DNA of 64,000 nucleotides from the NCBI RefSeq assembly GCF_022647885.1, contig NZ_JALCLM010000001.1, forward strand, positions 1,116,001 through 1,180,000, written 5' to 3'. Positions within the stretch are counted from its first letter, which is position 1, and every line of letters begins with the position of its first letter. A program made the position numbers and the translations under genes. Positions 19,972 through 29,730 of this stretch are shown here, piece after piece. This DNA is from Bifidobacterium sp. GTDB taxonomy: Bacteria; Actinomycetota; Actinomycetes; Actinomycetales; Bifidobacteriaceae. The notes beneath the pieces were generated by a model. It was not told the DNA's origin. It did no database searches and saw only the letters and a list, made by a program, of their open reading frames with translations.

Positions 19972-20028
19972 TACTTCACAAACGTCATAGATACTCTAAT
20001 CTAGCTGTATTCAGCTTAATGAACTATG

Positions 20029-20069
20029 CTTTGGCCCCGATCTGCATTGAGCGCAGATCGGGGCCAAAG
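20029..20069. terminator. Bidirectional terminator between gmk and the phosphatase
   Basis: CTTTGGCCCCGATCTGC (20029-20045) pairs perfectly with its complement at 20053-20069, giving a 17-bp stem and a 7-base loop. It lies between two convergent genes and can serve either strand. Confidence 0.88.
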
Positions 20070-20108
20070 TGGTGCTACGCAGCAGCACCTATCTCTTAGC
20101 GCAATACA

Positions 20109-22151
20109 TTACTTCGAGAACGTTCCTTTACGCCATGCAAGTATCAAACCACCGGTGCTACCGACTGCGAGCATCAGTAATAGTACTGCGACAATCGTGC
20201 TGCCAGTGCGCCCCAGCTGTTTGGTACCTAGAGTGCTGACATCACTAATCACCTTGTTGCCGGCAGTATTCTTGCCTTGCGGCTGAGCAGTATCTGATGG
20301 GGTTACCGGTATATACCCTGATGCCAATTTGGCAGGTCCTTGCAGTGAGATGGTTTTCTCAACGCCAGACTGCAAGCCCTTTACCGTGAGAGTATACGAT
20401 TCACCCTCATTGAGGTATGTGCTCAAGTCTATTGGTGTAGCAGCAGTAGTGTTGAGACGCAATCCAGACACTGAACTGTCTGACACCGATTGTGCAACGG
20501 TAGTACCAGCAGAATTTTTCAATGAGTAGGACACTGAAGCATCACCGTTGAAAGCAGTGATCTGCGCATTAACGGCATCGCCATCTTTGGATACGGTCAC
20601 ATTCGCGTTATTAGATAAGGCAGCGATTTCTTGACTGCTGCTCGCTAGCCCCAAAGTTTTAGCGATAGTGAAAAAATTGTCTGTTTGATCTGTGAGACCA
20701 GAAACACGCTGAGCTCCAGGACCTGATGCAGCAATGCGCAGTTGCGTTCCGGTGTGCGACATACTGCCACCGTTGTAACCACCGTTCTCGTTCTTGGCAT
20801 CTGCGGTTGCTGTGCCATAAGCTACAACGATTTTTGAGCCGTCAACAGGGGATTTGAGCACGGTGCTCAAGGCATATGCAGGTTGTGATTCAACGATTTG
20901 GCTAGTGTGCGCGTGATCTGCAGTGACAATGATTAATGTGTTGCTTAGGTCAACTTTTTTCAGTGCGGTGGCAATGGCCTGATCGAGATCGTCGGTTTCT
21001 CCAATTTGACCACACGCGTTGGCATTGTGATCTTGTTTATCTATGGAGGCACCCTCAACTTGTAAGAAGTATCCGTTGCTTGAACCATTCTGGTTCTTTG
21101 AGAGGAGAGAAATAGCAGAGTCAGTCATATCTGAAAGGGAGGCACCGGATGTGCCAAGCCATTCTGGATTAGTGGTGCACTGTGTTGGGGACCCATCCTT
21201 GGATGAATTTTGGGCTGTAGCTTCGGACGGTAGATACTGTGTGGGCATGTTCCCACTTGAGAATAGACCGATCAACGGCTTATCTTGATTGGCCTCGGTG
21301 ACCGAAGCGAGCTGTGTTGGATCAGTAATGTAGTTGTAACCGCGTTCGGTAGCCTGTTGTTCAAGTGTCTTGCCTTGATAACTTCCTGCTTGCGCAGTCT
21401 GCTTGAAGTATTTGTTGCCTCCGCCAAGTGTGACATCTGCTCTGGTCTGAAGCAGTTGTTCGGATATTGAGCCGATACCACCATTCTGCAGGAGTTGGGA
21501 TGCCTCGCAATTCTTTGCTGAATTGTCCGAGCTGCCATCCGTTTTACCTTGCGGTCCATAGCATGAGCGCAAGGTTGAGTGTGAAGCAAGCACTGCCGGT
21601 GTAGCATCCTGAATTTCAGCTGTAGTTACATTACCTGTTGCTTTGCCGGCCGCCTTGGCTAATTCAAGAAGATTGATTTGTGGGTTGCCATTGGCATCGA
21701 CATCGATGGCATTGTTGTAAGTTTTTGTCCCTGTTGCCCAGCCCGAACCGGATGCAGCGGAATCCGTGACCGGCGTGATGCTTGCTTTTCCTTTATCAGC
21801 GATGCCATCGCCAACAGAGTACGTGGTGTATTGGCCTGTTCCAGCTTCTGTATCGTTGAGCTGACCTGGTTGCCCGATGGCATCAAGTCCTTCAAACTTC
21901 CCCGCAGCTCCGTGTAAATAATCACGAGCGACGGTAATTTCTGAATCTCCCATGCCGTCACCGATGAAGAGAATCACATTTTTTGCTTGTCCGTTACCGA
22001 TTGTGGCAATGCGCTGGGCTGCTCCGTGCTCAGTGGGCGCGGAAGTGACATTCGCTGCCATTGCAGTGCCAAAGCCGCCTACGGACAGGGTAATGCTCGC
22101 TGTTAACGCTGCAAGGATGACCTTGCGAGCATGGTGAGTTTTTCGTGTCAT
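20109..22151 (-). CDS. Secreted, surface-anchored alkaline phosphatase
   Basis: A 680-residue exported phosphomonoesterase. Residues 1-32 form a signal peptide (basic start, hydrophobic core, cleavage near AMA). The alkaline phosphatase core shows FIGDGMGDSE at 62-71, the nucleophile serine in TDSAASGSGWATG (Ser131), a VEGASIDKQDHN metal motif and VTADHAHTS. Around residues 500-620 lie beta-rich spacer sequences. The C-terminus is LGRTGST, then a hydrophobic helix and a basic tail, resembling a sortase signal with Gly in place of the usual Pro/Ala. ATG 22151 with AAGGGGAA upstream is chosen over ATG 22196. It provides phosphate scavenging at the cell surface. Confidence 0.92.
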   Translation of the reverse strand: MTRKTHHARKVILAALTASITLSVGGFGTAMAANVTSAPTEHGAAQRIATIGNGQAKNVILFIGDGMGDSEITVARDYLHGAAGKFEGLDAIGQPGQLNDTEAGTGQYTTYSVGDGIADKGKASITPVTDSAASGSGWATGTKTYNNAIDVDANGNPQINLLELAKAAGKATGNVTTAEIQDATPAVLASHSTLRSCYGPQGKTDGSSDNSAKNCEASQLLQNGGIGSISEQLLQTRADVTLGGGNKYFKQTAQAGSYQGKTLEQQATERGYNYITDPTQLASVTEANQDKPLIGLFSSGNMPTQYLPSEATAQNSSKDGSPTQCTTNPEWLGTSGASLSDMTDSAISLLSKNQNGSSNGYFLQVEGASIDKQDHNANACGQIGETDDLDQAIATALKKVDLSNTLIIVTADHAHTSQIVESQPAYALSTVLKSPVDGSKIVVAYGTATADAKNENGGYNGGSMSHTGTQLRIAASGPGAQRVSGLTDQTDNFFTIAKTLGLASSSQEIAALSNNANVTVSKDGDAVNAQITAFNGDASVSYSLKNSAGTTVAQSVSDSSVSGLRLNTTAATPIDLSTYLNEGESYTLTVKGLQSGVEKTISLQGPAKLASGYIPVTPSDTAQPQGKNTAGNKVISDVSTLGTKQLGRTGSTIVAVLLLMLAVGSTGGLILAWRKGTFSK

Positions 22152-22351
22152 CGGATTATTCCCCTTGGTCTTCTTCACATGTTGCTCGAATATCAATTCG
22201 TCGCTATAGGTGCTCCCAAGAATGAGTGCTCCTATGGTGAAGATATGAAAACGATCTAAATCCTGAAAGTCTTAAGGGTAAACGCTGTATAAACAGTGCC
22301 AGTTGAGCGCGTAAATAAGAGAATAATGAGATTCATTGCCAATGAGTGCAT

Positions 22352-22420
22352 ACAAAAAACTGCTCCAAAAGAACAGCTCTCGTTGCAGAATCGAAAAGTT
22401 GCTGTGCTTTTGAAGCAGTT
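22352..22420 (-). terminator. Intrinsic terminator of ilvD (minus strand)
   Basis: Read on the minus strand, AACTGCTTCAAAAGCACAGC (complement of 22401-22420) pairs with 22358-22377 at 18 of 20 positions, and the second arm runs into TTTTTTG. It begins about 17 bases after the ilvD stop. The remaining 22152-22351 upstream of the phosphatase holds its promoter region, but no clear motif. Confidence 0.85.
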
Positions 22421-22437
22421 ATTGTAATCGCTTGGTT

Positions 22438-24297
22438 TTAGGCGAGACCTGAAAGACTTTCAATGAGTTCAGGATCTCGCGTGGCACCTTTATCCGCAGA
22501 ACGAGCGAAAGCAGCATACGCTTTCAGCGCTAGTGATACTTGGCGATTACGGTGTGCCACATAACCATCACCAGCTTCGAGATCGGCACGGCGTTGCGCT
22601 AGTTCTTCATCGCTGAGTTCCACGTTGATGGCACGATGAGGAATATCGATGTTGATGATGTCGCCATTCTTAACCAGCGCAATTGGCCCTTTGCTGGCAG
22701 CTTCAGGAGCCACATGCCCAATGGACAGACCTGAGGATCCACCTGAATATCGACCATCAGTTATCAACGCCACATCCTTGCCAATACCTTTGCCTTTGAC
22801 GAAGGACGTTGGATATAGCATTTCCTGCATGCCTGGTCCACCTTTTGGACCTTCGTAACGGATGATGAGCGCCTGACCTGGTTGAAGAGTGTTGTCGAGA
22901 ATAACTTTGACAGCTTCTTCCTGCGATTCCACAACAAGTGCTGGCCCACGGAATTCCCATATCTCTTTTGGCACGCCTGCGGTTTTAACTACGCAGCCGT
23001 CAGGAGCGAGATTGCCGCGGAGAATTGCTAGTCCACCCTCAGTAACCGCAGGGTGTGCAAGGTCGTGGATTGCACCGTTTTCGCGGTCAGTATCGAGGCT
23101 GTCGAACTCAACAGACTGATTCCAAGGCTCAGGGGAAATGATGTGGCCAGGGGCCGCATGATAGAGCTTCTTCGCCTCATCAATGCATGTAGGACGCATA
23201 ATATCCCACTCATCAAGTTTGGCTTCAAGACTTGGATAATCAACTGAGTGGGTATCACGGTGAAGAACGTTCCCACGATCAAGTTCGCCAAGAATGCCGC
23301 TGATGCCTCCCGCGCGATGTACATCAGAGATTTCCCATTCACCAGAAGGTGAGGCCTTACATATGCAGGGAACGGTATGTGAGATGCGCTCGATGTCGTT
23401 GAGCGTGAAGTCTACATCTGCAGACTGTGCAGCGGCGAGAATATGCAGCACTGTATTGGTAGAACCACCCATGGCCACATCCATGGTCATCGCATTTTCG
23501 AATGCATGTTTGGTAGCTATAGCGCGAGGAAGCACTGATGCATCATCCTCGTGATAGTAGCGGTTGGCCAGATCTACAATTACACGTCCAGCTTTTTCAA
23601 ACAGAGCACGACGTGCAGTATGAGAAGCAAGCGTGGTGCCATTGCCTGGAAGAGCCAATCCTAATGCTTCGGCGAGGCAGTTCATGGAGTTTGCAGTGAA
23701 CATACCTGCGCAAGAGCCGCAGGTAGGGCATACGCTTTGTTCTAGAGCGAGCACATCATCGTCATTCATCGAATCGTCGGCAGATGCGTACATCACATCG
23801 ATCAGATCAGTATTCTCTTTGACGGAACCATCTGGCATTACTGTGGTTCCAGCTTCCATAGGACCGCCAGAAACGAAGATGGTTGGAATATTGATTCGTA
23901 GAGCAGCCAGAAGCATGCCAGGCGTGATCTTATCGCAGTTTGAGATGCAAATCAGAGCATCAGCACAATGAGCATTTGTTGAGTATTCGACGGCGTCAGC
24001 AATAATATCTCGACTAGGGAGAGAATACAGCATGCCAGTATGGCCCATAGCTATACCATCATCAACTGCTATGGTGTTGAACTCTCGAGGAATGCCGCCA
24101 GCTTCTTTGACAGCCTGAGAAACCAGTCGGCCAACCTTGTTCAGGTGTACGTGTCCTGGAACAAATTCTGAAAATGAATTGGCAATAGCTACGATGGGCT
24201 TGCCAAAGTCTTTCTCATCAACGCCTGCCGCCCTATAAAGGGCGCGGGCTCCTGCGAACATTCGTCCATTCATTATTTTGGCTGATCTCATTTGCAT
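22438..24297 (-). CDS. ilvD: Dihydroxy-acid dehydratase
   Basis: The Fe-S enzyme of branched-chain amino acid synthesis, converting dihydroxy-isovalerate/methylvalerate to the 2-oxo acids; 619 residues from ATG 24297 ([12 protein letters not shown]). Cluster ligands are visible in [11 protein letters not shown] and [18 protein letters not shown]. The C-terminal [20 protein letters not shown] motif is intact. The frame extends to 24366, but that extension lacks a ribosome-binding site and is not conserved. The gene is divergent from rpoZ and upstream of the phosphatase, with its own terminator. Confidence 0.95.
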   Translation of the reverse strand: MQMRSAKIMNGRMFAGARALYRAAGVDEKDFGKPIVAIANSFSEFVPGHVHLNKVGRLVSQAVKEAGGIPREFNTIAVDDGIAMGHTGMLYSLPSRDIIADAVEYSTNAHCADALICISNCDKITPGMLLAALRINIPTIFVSGGPMEAGTTVMPDGSVKENTDLIDVMYASADDSMNDDDVLALEQSVCPTCGSCAGMFTANSMNCLAEALGLALPGNGTTLASHTARRALFEKAGRVIVDLANRYYHEDDASVLPRAIATKHAFENAMTMDVAMGGSTNTVLHILAAAQSADVDFTLNDIERISHTVPCICKASPSGEWEISDVHRAGGISGILGELDRGNVLHRDTHSVDYPSLEAKLDEWDIMRPTCIDEAKKLYHAAPGHIISPEPWNQSVEFDSLDTDRENGAIHDLAHPAVTEGGLAILRGNLAPDGCVVKTAGVPKEIWEFRGPALVVESQEEAVKVILDNTLQPGQALIIRYEGPKGGPGMQEMLYPTSFVKGKGIGKDVALITDGRYSGGSSGLSIGHVAPEAASKGPIALVKNGDIINIDIPHRAINVELSDEELAQRRADLEAGDGYVAHRNRQVSLALKAYAAFARSADKGATRDPELIESLSGLA

Positions 24298-24384
24298 ATC
24301 TTCATTCAAGTGGGCATCGGCGACACTATGCTGCTGAGGGCCGAATACTGGACGAAAAGAAGCCATAACAGCGTTATTACTATA

Positions 24385-24413
24385 TTCACAAAATCTCAGC
24401 TACGCGGTATAAT
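24385..24413 (+). promoter_or_regulatory. Sigma-70-type promoter of rpoZ
   Basis: TTCACA (24385-24390), 17-bp spacer, TATAAT (24408-24413): one mismatch to consensus at -35 and a perfect -10. It lies 42 bp upstream of the rpoZ start codon in the ilvD-rpoZ divergent region. Confidence 0.8.
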
Positions 24414-24455
24414 CGCGGGGATTGAACGAACAGCAGACATTGTATTGGAGAATAT

Positions 24456-24740
24456 ATGGCATTCGGTACCGAGCCAACAGCTCAGGGATTTGTAGATCCG
24501 TCGATAGACGACCTTATGAGACATGCTGATTCCAAGTATGCACTCGCTATTTTTGCTGCAAAGCGTGCTCGCCAGATTAACTCCTACTTCACTCAGCTTA
24601 ATGAAGGCCTATTGCAAAACGTAGGACCATTGGTGGAGTATCAGAATCAGGAGAAGCCGCTGTCTATCGCATTCAGGGAAATTAACGAAGGTCTTCTCGA
24701 GGAGACTCTCGCTGAGGACGATTTAAGCGAAGGAAACTAA
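24456..24740 (+). CDS. rpoZ: DNA-directed RNA polymerase omega subunit
   Basis: Omega, 94 residues, a small chaperone-like subunit that supports beta-prime folding and core assembly. The conserved block is [25 protein letters not shown] followed by a tail containing [20 protein letters not shown], typical of actinobacterial omega. It is followed by metK after about 240 bp, matching the usual actinobacterial rpoZ-metK-priA neighbourhood. Confidence 0.93.
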   Translation: MAFGTEPTAQGFVDPSIDDLMRHADSKYALAIFAAKRARQINSYFTQLNEGLLQNVGPLVEYQNQEKPLSIAFREINEGLLEETLAEDDLSEGN

Positions 24741-24749
24741 GCATCTGTT

Positions 24750-24771
24750 CCGCGCAGGTAATTTGGCGCGG
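24750..24771 (+). other. GC hairpin after rpoZ
   Basis: CCGCGC and GCGCGG form a 6-bp stem with a 10-base loop nine bases after the rpoZ stop. There is no T-run, so termination here would be weak. Confidence 0.4.
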
Positions 24772-24822
24772 GGTATATCAACTGTATTCACTACTGTTCA
24801 TCAAGGCAGTGGTGGTTACATC

Positions 24823-24871
24823 GTATGTATTACACGGTGTTTATTGCATTGTGTGATACATACCATGTAAT
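24823..24871 (+). promoter_or_regulatory. metK promoter overlapped by a 13-bp dyad (candidate operator)
   Basis: GTATGTATTACAC (24823-24835) and GTGTGATACATAC (24851-24863) are inverted repeats with a single mismatch, 15 bp apart. The right arm lies inside the spacer of a plausible promoter, TTGCAT (24844-24849), 16 bp, TGTAAT (24866-24871). This is the arrangement expected for a repressor operator. A further perfect hairpin GGCGCAC-ATG-GTGCGCC at 24938-24954 and CCGC-TTTC-GCGG at 24922-24933 lie in the leader. No known SAM riboswitch pattern was recognised. Confidence 0.6.
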
Positions 24872-24983
24872 GGATTATTAAGAATCCGTGATTCGGCGTA
24901 GGAGTCAACATAAGGTCCCCACCGCTTTCGCGGATACGGCGCACATGGTGCGCCAAAATCATATTTGGGGGGGTAAGAGGGAC

Positions 24984-26198
24984 ATGCCAGAACGTCGTCT
25001 CATTTCAGCAGAATCCGTAACAGAAGGTCATCCAGATAAAGTTTGTGACCAGATATCGGATGCAATTCTGGACGATATGCTTGCACAGGATCCGCACTCC
25101 CACGTTGCTGTAGAAACTTCAGCGACAACAGGTCAGTTCTTCGTTTTCGGAGAGGTGAGTTCGCAGGGGTACACGGATATTCAGCATAAAGTTCGTTCAG
25201 TTTTGCGCAAGATTGGCTATACCAGCTCAGAAATTGGTCTCGATGCGGACTCCTGTGGCGTGCTCGTTGCTTTGGGGGAACAGAGTGCAGAGATTCGTCA
25301 AGGTGTCGACCGGCTCTCTCAAGAGCAGGAGTCTGCTGCGACTAGAGAAGAACGTTACGAATCGCAAGGAGCAGGCGATCAGGGTGTGATGTTTGGTTAT
25401 GCGTGCGATGAGACTGATGTGCTGATGCCACTGCCTATTTATCTTGCGCATAAACTGGCATTTCGTCTGGCGCAGGTACGCAAAGAAGGTATTGTCAACC
25501 ATTTGCGTCCTGACGGTAAAACTCAGGTCACCATTGAATATGATGAGGACAATCGACCGCTTAAAGTCAATACGGTATTGATTTCCACACAGCATGATCC
25601 TGAAGTTGACCGCGACTGGTTAGCGAAGGAACTTCAGCACAATGTCATAGAGCCTGTGCTTGATGAGGTGTGTGGTGACAAAGTAGAGCATGAGCAATAC
25701 CGTCTTTTAGTTAATCCAACTGGTTCGTTCATTCTTGGGGGGCCGGCAGCAGACGCAGGCTTGACCGGCAGAAAAATTATTGTTGATACCTACGGTGGGG
25801 CAGCACATCACGGTGGCGGTGCGTTCTCAGGCAAAGATCCAAGCAAAGTTGATCGTTCTGCTGCGTATGCTGCGCGTTGGGTTGCTAAGAACATTGTCGC
25901 AGCTGGTCTTGCTCGCCGTGTGGAAGTGCAGATTGCATACGCCATTGGCGTAGCTGATCCAGTGAGCATCAACGTTGAAACGTATGGCACTGAGCAGGGT
26001 GTGAGTTTCGAAGGCATTCAGCAGGCTGTGCGTAAGGTATTCGATTTACGCCCCGCTGCGATTATTGACGAGCTAGATTTGCTCAGACCAATTTATTCAA
26101 AGACCGCAGCATATGGACATTTCGGTCGCACTGATCCTGATTTCACATGGGAACACACTGATAAAGTGGATGAGCTGAAGGCTGCCGTATCTGAGTAG
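24984..26198 (+). CDS. metK: S-adenosylmethionine synthase
   Basis: Methionine adenosyltransferase, 404 residues, making SAM from methionine and ATP. Motifs: [21 protein letters not shown] (split), [38 protein letters not shown] region and the C-terminal YGHFGR. The frame opens upstream at 24888, but ATG 24984 ([17 protein letters not shown]) is supported by AAGAGGG at 24975-24981. Its leader contains a dyad over the promoter and two small hairpins, hinting at regulation of methionine metabolism. Confidence 0.97.
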   Translation: MPERRLISAESVTEGHPDKVCDQISDAILDDMLAQDPHSHVAVETSATTGQFFVFGEVSSQGYTDIQHKVRSVLRKIGYTSSEIGLDADSCGVLVALGEQSAEIRQGVDRLSQEQESAATREERYESQGAGDQGVMFGYACDETDVLMPLPIYLAHKLAFRLAQVRKEGIVNHLRPDGKTQVTIEYDEDNRPLKVNTVLISTQHDPEVDRDWLAKELQHNVIEPVLDEVCGDKVEHEQYRLLVNPTGSFILGGPAADAGLTGRKIIVDTYGGAAHHGGGAFSGKDPSKVDRSAAYAARWVAKNIVAAGLARRVEVQIAYAIGVADPVSINVETYGTEQGVSFEGIQQAVRKVFDLRPAAIIDELDLLRPIYSKTAAYGHFGRTDPDFTWEHTDKVDELKAAVSE

Positions 26199-26259
26199 GA
26201 CAATCTGTAATAGCAGTACTGTCCTTACCTCATTGGTAAGTTAGCGCATGATTTTTCGG

Positions 26260-26290
26260 CACCGTGTCCATCAGGGCACGGTGTTCTTGT
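26260..26290 (+). terminator. Probable terminator of metK
   Basis: CACCGTGTCC and GGGCACGGTG form a 10-bp stem (one G-U) with a 4-base loop, followed by TTCTTGTTC. The T-run is broken, so strength is uncertain. Confidence 0.6.
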
Positions 26291-26386
26291 TCATGGGCAC
26301 GTGTTTGCAAGGCCAGACTTGCATGACAAGGACATTCATAAGCCAGCGCGTTGTGTGAGCTGGGTCGACAAGCTTGAGGGTGAGGC

Positions 26387-28660
26387 ATGATGGTTGAGTC
26401 AGACGCACAACAGCCTGCGCTCGATGGTTTGGCACCTCCGAAACGACGTAAACGTGCTGCTGTGCAGCGTATCGCTGCAGTGAACAATCCGATAGCTCAG
26501 GTGGTGCTCGATGTACAAGCCACTCATCTTGGTAGGTCTTTTGATTATCTAGTACAGAGTCGCGATGATGAGACCGCAATTCCAGGAGTTCTTGTTAGAG
26601 TACGTTTTGGTGGCCGCTTAGTTAATGGTGTGGTGTGGAAACGTACAGCGATAAGTGAAACTGCTGCTTCGTCATTGAAGTTCATTGAACGAGTATTGGC
26701 ACCAGAAGTGTTGGTGCCTCAAGAATTACGCGATGATATCACTGATATCGCTGAGGCTTATGGGGGAACTCGAGCAAACATTCTGCGATTAGCTGTGCCT
26801 CCTCGAGTTGCTCGTATTGATGCTGAACAGCGTTTCGGATCATGTGCTGGTTTTGGTAAGACTCGCTATCGTTTGAGCCAAGAGACACTTGCTTGGCATG
26901 AGCAAGAATCAGAGCACTTTAGCGCATCCTACGAAGCAGCTCAATCATTAAAACAAGGTATTGCAGGAAATGCTTTTGCTGCTTTTATTCTTGACACTCT
27001 ACCTGGTGCTTTGCGTTGGGCCAGCGATGCTGCATGGATGATGATAGAGGCATTGACCAGCGGAAAATCCGTAGTGCTGGTACTCCCAGATACTCGTTCT
27101 CTCGCAGAGATGGACATTGTCTTAGAAACTATCGGTATGCGACGTTTTGCGCCTGGCAAGGTGGAACACGGTGGATGGACAGGTGACTATGTTTGTTTGG
27201 GGAGTTCGATGTCGCCCGCCGAACGATACCGGTCTTATGGCGCCTTAGCAAGTGGACAATTACGCTGTGTTATTGGCACTCGCGCAGCGATGTATGCCCC
27301 AGTTCAGGGTCCTGCGTTATTTGCCATTGTTGACGACGGTGTATATCAGAATGCAGACGGGCATATGCCGTATGCCAATGCCAGGGGAGTACAACGACTC
27401 AGGGCAAAAAATCATCATGGTGTGTTTGCAGTAATCTCCTTTGCGAGAAGTGTCGCAAGTCAGTGGGAGTGTTCAGTCTCGAGAAGCGATACATCTCTGG
27501 TTACTGGGCCTAGCGAGGCACTTCGCGGTTTACCCAGTGTGGTGAAAGATAGTATGCCGTGGATTCGCTGGCTGAACAGGGAAGAGCTATCACGACTGGC
27601 GGATCCTACCATCGGCGCTCGTGTACCACACACTGCCGTAACTGTGTTGACAAAAGCATTGCAGTCGGGACCGGTGCTGCTGTCTGTTCCGTATGATGGT
27701 GTTCGTCAAGTATTAAGTTGTGCACACTGCCATCGCAGAGCGCAATGCAAACGTTGCACTGGTCCGCTAGAACCTAAAGCTTCGGGAGCTCCACAGTGTA
27801 TGTGGTGCGGTGCTATTGCAGTTGACTGGCATTGTACATACTGCTCATCCGAACGATTGCAACTGGTGCGTGTAGGAGCTGCAGGAACAGCAGCAGAATT
27901 GAGACAGCTCTTTCGACATGTGCCACAAGTGATTTCTACACCACACCAGCCCCGAGGCATTGTTGAAGAGATCACCAACAAACCTCAAATTGTCATTGCT
28001 ACACCGGGAGCTGAGCCTCATGTGAGGTCGGTAGTGAGCGTTTCATCAGATGGTGTCCCAGTATGCGATGCCCCCGTACACAGTGGATACCAAGCCGTAG
28101 CCATACTTGATGCTTGGACTGGTTTGTATGCACCAGGTGTTGATGCTCGCGTTGACACGCTCGATACTTGGATGCGCATCGTGTCACAGTGCCAGCCTCG
28201 TTCCAAGGCAGGTCAAGCGTTGCTAATAGGCGAAGCAGACCCTATTTGTGCTCAATCGTTGCTGACATGGAACTCAACAGTGTTGGCTTCCAGAGAATTG
28301 CAAGATCGGGCTGAAACCGGTATGCCTCCGATTTATGCTACAGCGTGTATTTGGGGAGGTAGAGATGCTGTGATGCACACTCTTGCCCAAATCGGTGCTA
28401 TAGGAGGAGATTTTTCCACAATTGGTGAGGGTGACAGTGCTTTACCAGGATTCCTTGGTCCAGTGCCGATACCTCAACCAAGAACTATTAGTGCGCGTCA
28501 ATTTGAAGGTTCTGATGATCGAGTTCGCGTGTTAGTGAGAGTTTCTCCTGAGCAGCATGATGAGTTGGCATTACGTTTACGAACTGTTGTAGGCCGTCAC
28601 GTAGCTTCAAGGGATAGACAAGAGCTGAGATTTCAAATTGATCCTAAGAACCTGCTCTAA
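26387..28660 (+). CDS. priA: PriA-like primosomal protein lacking helicase motifs
   Basis: A 757-residue PriA homologue for replication restart. The N-terminal 3'-end-binding region (VVLDVQATHLGRSFDYLV, GVLVRVRFGGRLVNGVVW) is present, and the zinc-binding cysteine pairs CAHC, CKRC, CMWC and CTYC occur between about residues 445 and 485. The Walker A site expected in the middle is replaced by sequence around LPGALRWASDA, and the DEAH box by AIVDDG, so ATPase/helicase activity is not expected. This is known for actinobacterial PriA. ATG 26387 or 26390 follows AGGGTGAGG. It lies in the usual metK-priA-fmt order. Confidence 0.92.
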   Translation: MMVESDAQQPALDGLAPPKRRKRAAVQRIAAVNNPIAQVVLDVQATHLGRSFDYLVQSRDDETAIPGVLVRVRFGGRLVNGVVWKRTAISETAASSLKFIERVLAPEVLVPQELRDDITDIAEAYGGTRANILRLAVPPRVARIDAEQRFGSCAGFGKTRYRLSQETLAWHEQESEHFSASYEAAQSLKQGIAGNAFAAFILDTLPGALRWASDAAWMMIEALTSGKSVVLVLPDTRSLAEMDIVLETIGMRRFAPGKVEHGGWTGDYVCLGSSMSPAERYRSYGALASGQLRCVIGTRAAMYAPVQGPALFAIVDDGVYQNADGHMPYANARGVQRLRAKNHHGVFAVISFARSVASQWECSVSRSDTSLVTGPSEALRGLPSVVKDSMPWIRWLNREELSRLADPTIGARVPHTAVTVLTKALQSGPVLLSVPYDGVRQVLSCAHCHRRAQCKRCTGPLEPKASGAPQCMWCGAIAVDWHCTYCSSERLQLVRVGAAGTAAELRQLFRHVPQVISTPHQPRGIVEEITNKPQIVIATPGAEPHVRSVVSVSSDGVPVCDAPVHSGYQAVAILDAWTGLYAPGVDARVDTLDTWMRIVSQCQPRSKAGQALLIGEADPICAQSLLTWNSTVLASRELQDRAETGMPPIYATACIWGGRDAVMHTLAQIGAIGGDFSTIGEGDSALPGFLGPVPIPQPRTISARQFEGSDDRVRVLVRVSPEQHDELALRLRTVVGRHVASRDRQELRFQIDPKNLL

Positions 28661-28683
28661 ACCTTCTACTATTGCTTTGTCAT

Positions 28684-28753
28684 AGAACAGCACGGTTAGA
28701 ACAGTACGGTTGGATCAGCACAGTTGGAACAGCACTGTTGGGTAGGCACGGTG
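28684..28753. repeat. Tandem array of five degenerate 14-bp units
   Basis: Five consecutive 14-bp units, best AGAACAGCACGGTT, with variants AGAACAGTACGGTT, GGATCAGCACAGTT, GGAACAGCACTGTT and GGGTAGGCACGGTG. Read on the minus strand the consensus is CCAACCGTGCTGTT, which matches the units of the array at 52195-52304. It lies 23 bp after the priA stop and upstream of the HAD gene, in a 257-bp gap without other features. Confidence 0.8.
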
Positions 28754-28917
28754 TAGCAGGGCATTGCCTCAAAAAACTATGCTTGCGCTAAAGACAAGGT
28801 TCAATGGCATCATAGAGTGAGCATGGCGCACATCCTGTAGCTTCCGGCGAACGGTGTGCACACAAGACAGTACCGATAGATAGAACGTTTGTTACTCAGA
28901 GCGATAGGAGAAATATA

Positions 28918-29622
28918 ATGAAGGGTTGGCCCAACGAGCCTGATATGGACAATGATGTCATTATCGCGCAAAAGCAAGCAGCGAATGCAATTGGCAATCC
29001 CATCAGCGATGTGATATTCGATTTCGGCAATGTGCTGGTCTATTGGGACCCTGCAGCGGCGATGATGAGTAGATATTCTCAAGAGAGCATCGATCAATTG
29101 CTTGATAACGATATTTCAGGTTTTTATGATGCGAATGATCGCATGGACGCTGGTGGCAGCTGCGAGGAAACCATTGAGTGGCTTCGTGAGAATAAAGGAG
29201 ATCATTGGGCTGAGGTGTTTCAATTTTATTGCGATAATTTCGTGGATTCACTTACCGGAGTGGTACCAGGCGCCCGCAAGCTTATAGAAGATCTCAAAGC
29301 CGTTGGCATCCATGTGTGGGGATTGTCTAACTGGTCGGCCGAGTTATTCCCTATTGCCTGGGAACGATACGAAATACTGCATTCTTTAGAAGGCAAGGTT
29401 GTCTCGGGAGAGATTGACATTCGAAAACCATCAGTAAAGATTTACGAGTACTTGTTACAGCGTTTCGGTATTGAAGCGCATAAGGCCATATTCATAGATG
29501 ATAAAGCCATGAATATCGTGGGAGCCAATGAGGCTGGTATTAGGGGAATACGTTTTACTGACCCATACAAACTTCGTGCATTGCTTATCGAATCAGGAAT
29601 TGACATTCCAGCGGTGCAGTAA
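28918..29622 (+). CDS. HAD-superfamily hydrolase
   Basis: A 234-residue HAD-IA type hydrolase. Motif I is FDFGNVLVYWD with nucleophile Asp35; the second acidic residue two positions on is Gly, which occurs in some HAD phosphatase-like and haloacid dehalogenase-like members. Motif II (GLSNWS), motif III Lys (RKPSVKIYEYL) and motif IV acidic pair (FIDDKAMNIVGA) are present. The cap is a helical insertion after motif I. Epoxide-hydrolase N-terminal-like or phosphatase members share this pattern; the substrate is unknown. AGGAGA precedes the ATG. It is followed by fmt after about 110 bp. Confidence 0.87.
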   Translation: MKGWPNEPDMDNDVIIAQKQAANAIGNPISDVIFDFGNVLVYWDPAAAMMSRYSQESIDQLLDNDISGFYDANDRMDAGGSCEETIEWLRENKGDHWAEVFQFYCDNFVDSLTGVVPGARKLIEDLKAVGIHVWGLSNWSAELFPIAWERYEILHSLEGKVVSGEIDIRKPSVKIYEYLLQRFGIEAHKAIFIDDKAMNIVGANEAGIRGIRFTDPYKLRALLIESGIDIPAVQ

Positions 29623-29730
29623 ATGCGAGTATTACTGTGAAATCCGCGATTTGCATTGTGTTAGGGTCGGTAAAATAATCAACCCAAAGTGTTGAATACC
29701 ATTGCGTTATGGGGAGTCAGAGAGAACGTC

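Noticed and set aside
24741-24983. SAM riboswitch upstream of metK
   Set aside because: Hairpins are present, but no arrangement matching a known SAM riboswitch class was recognised; the dyad fits an operator better.
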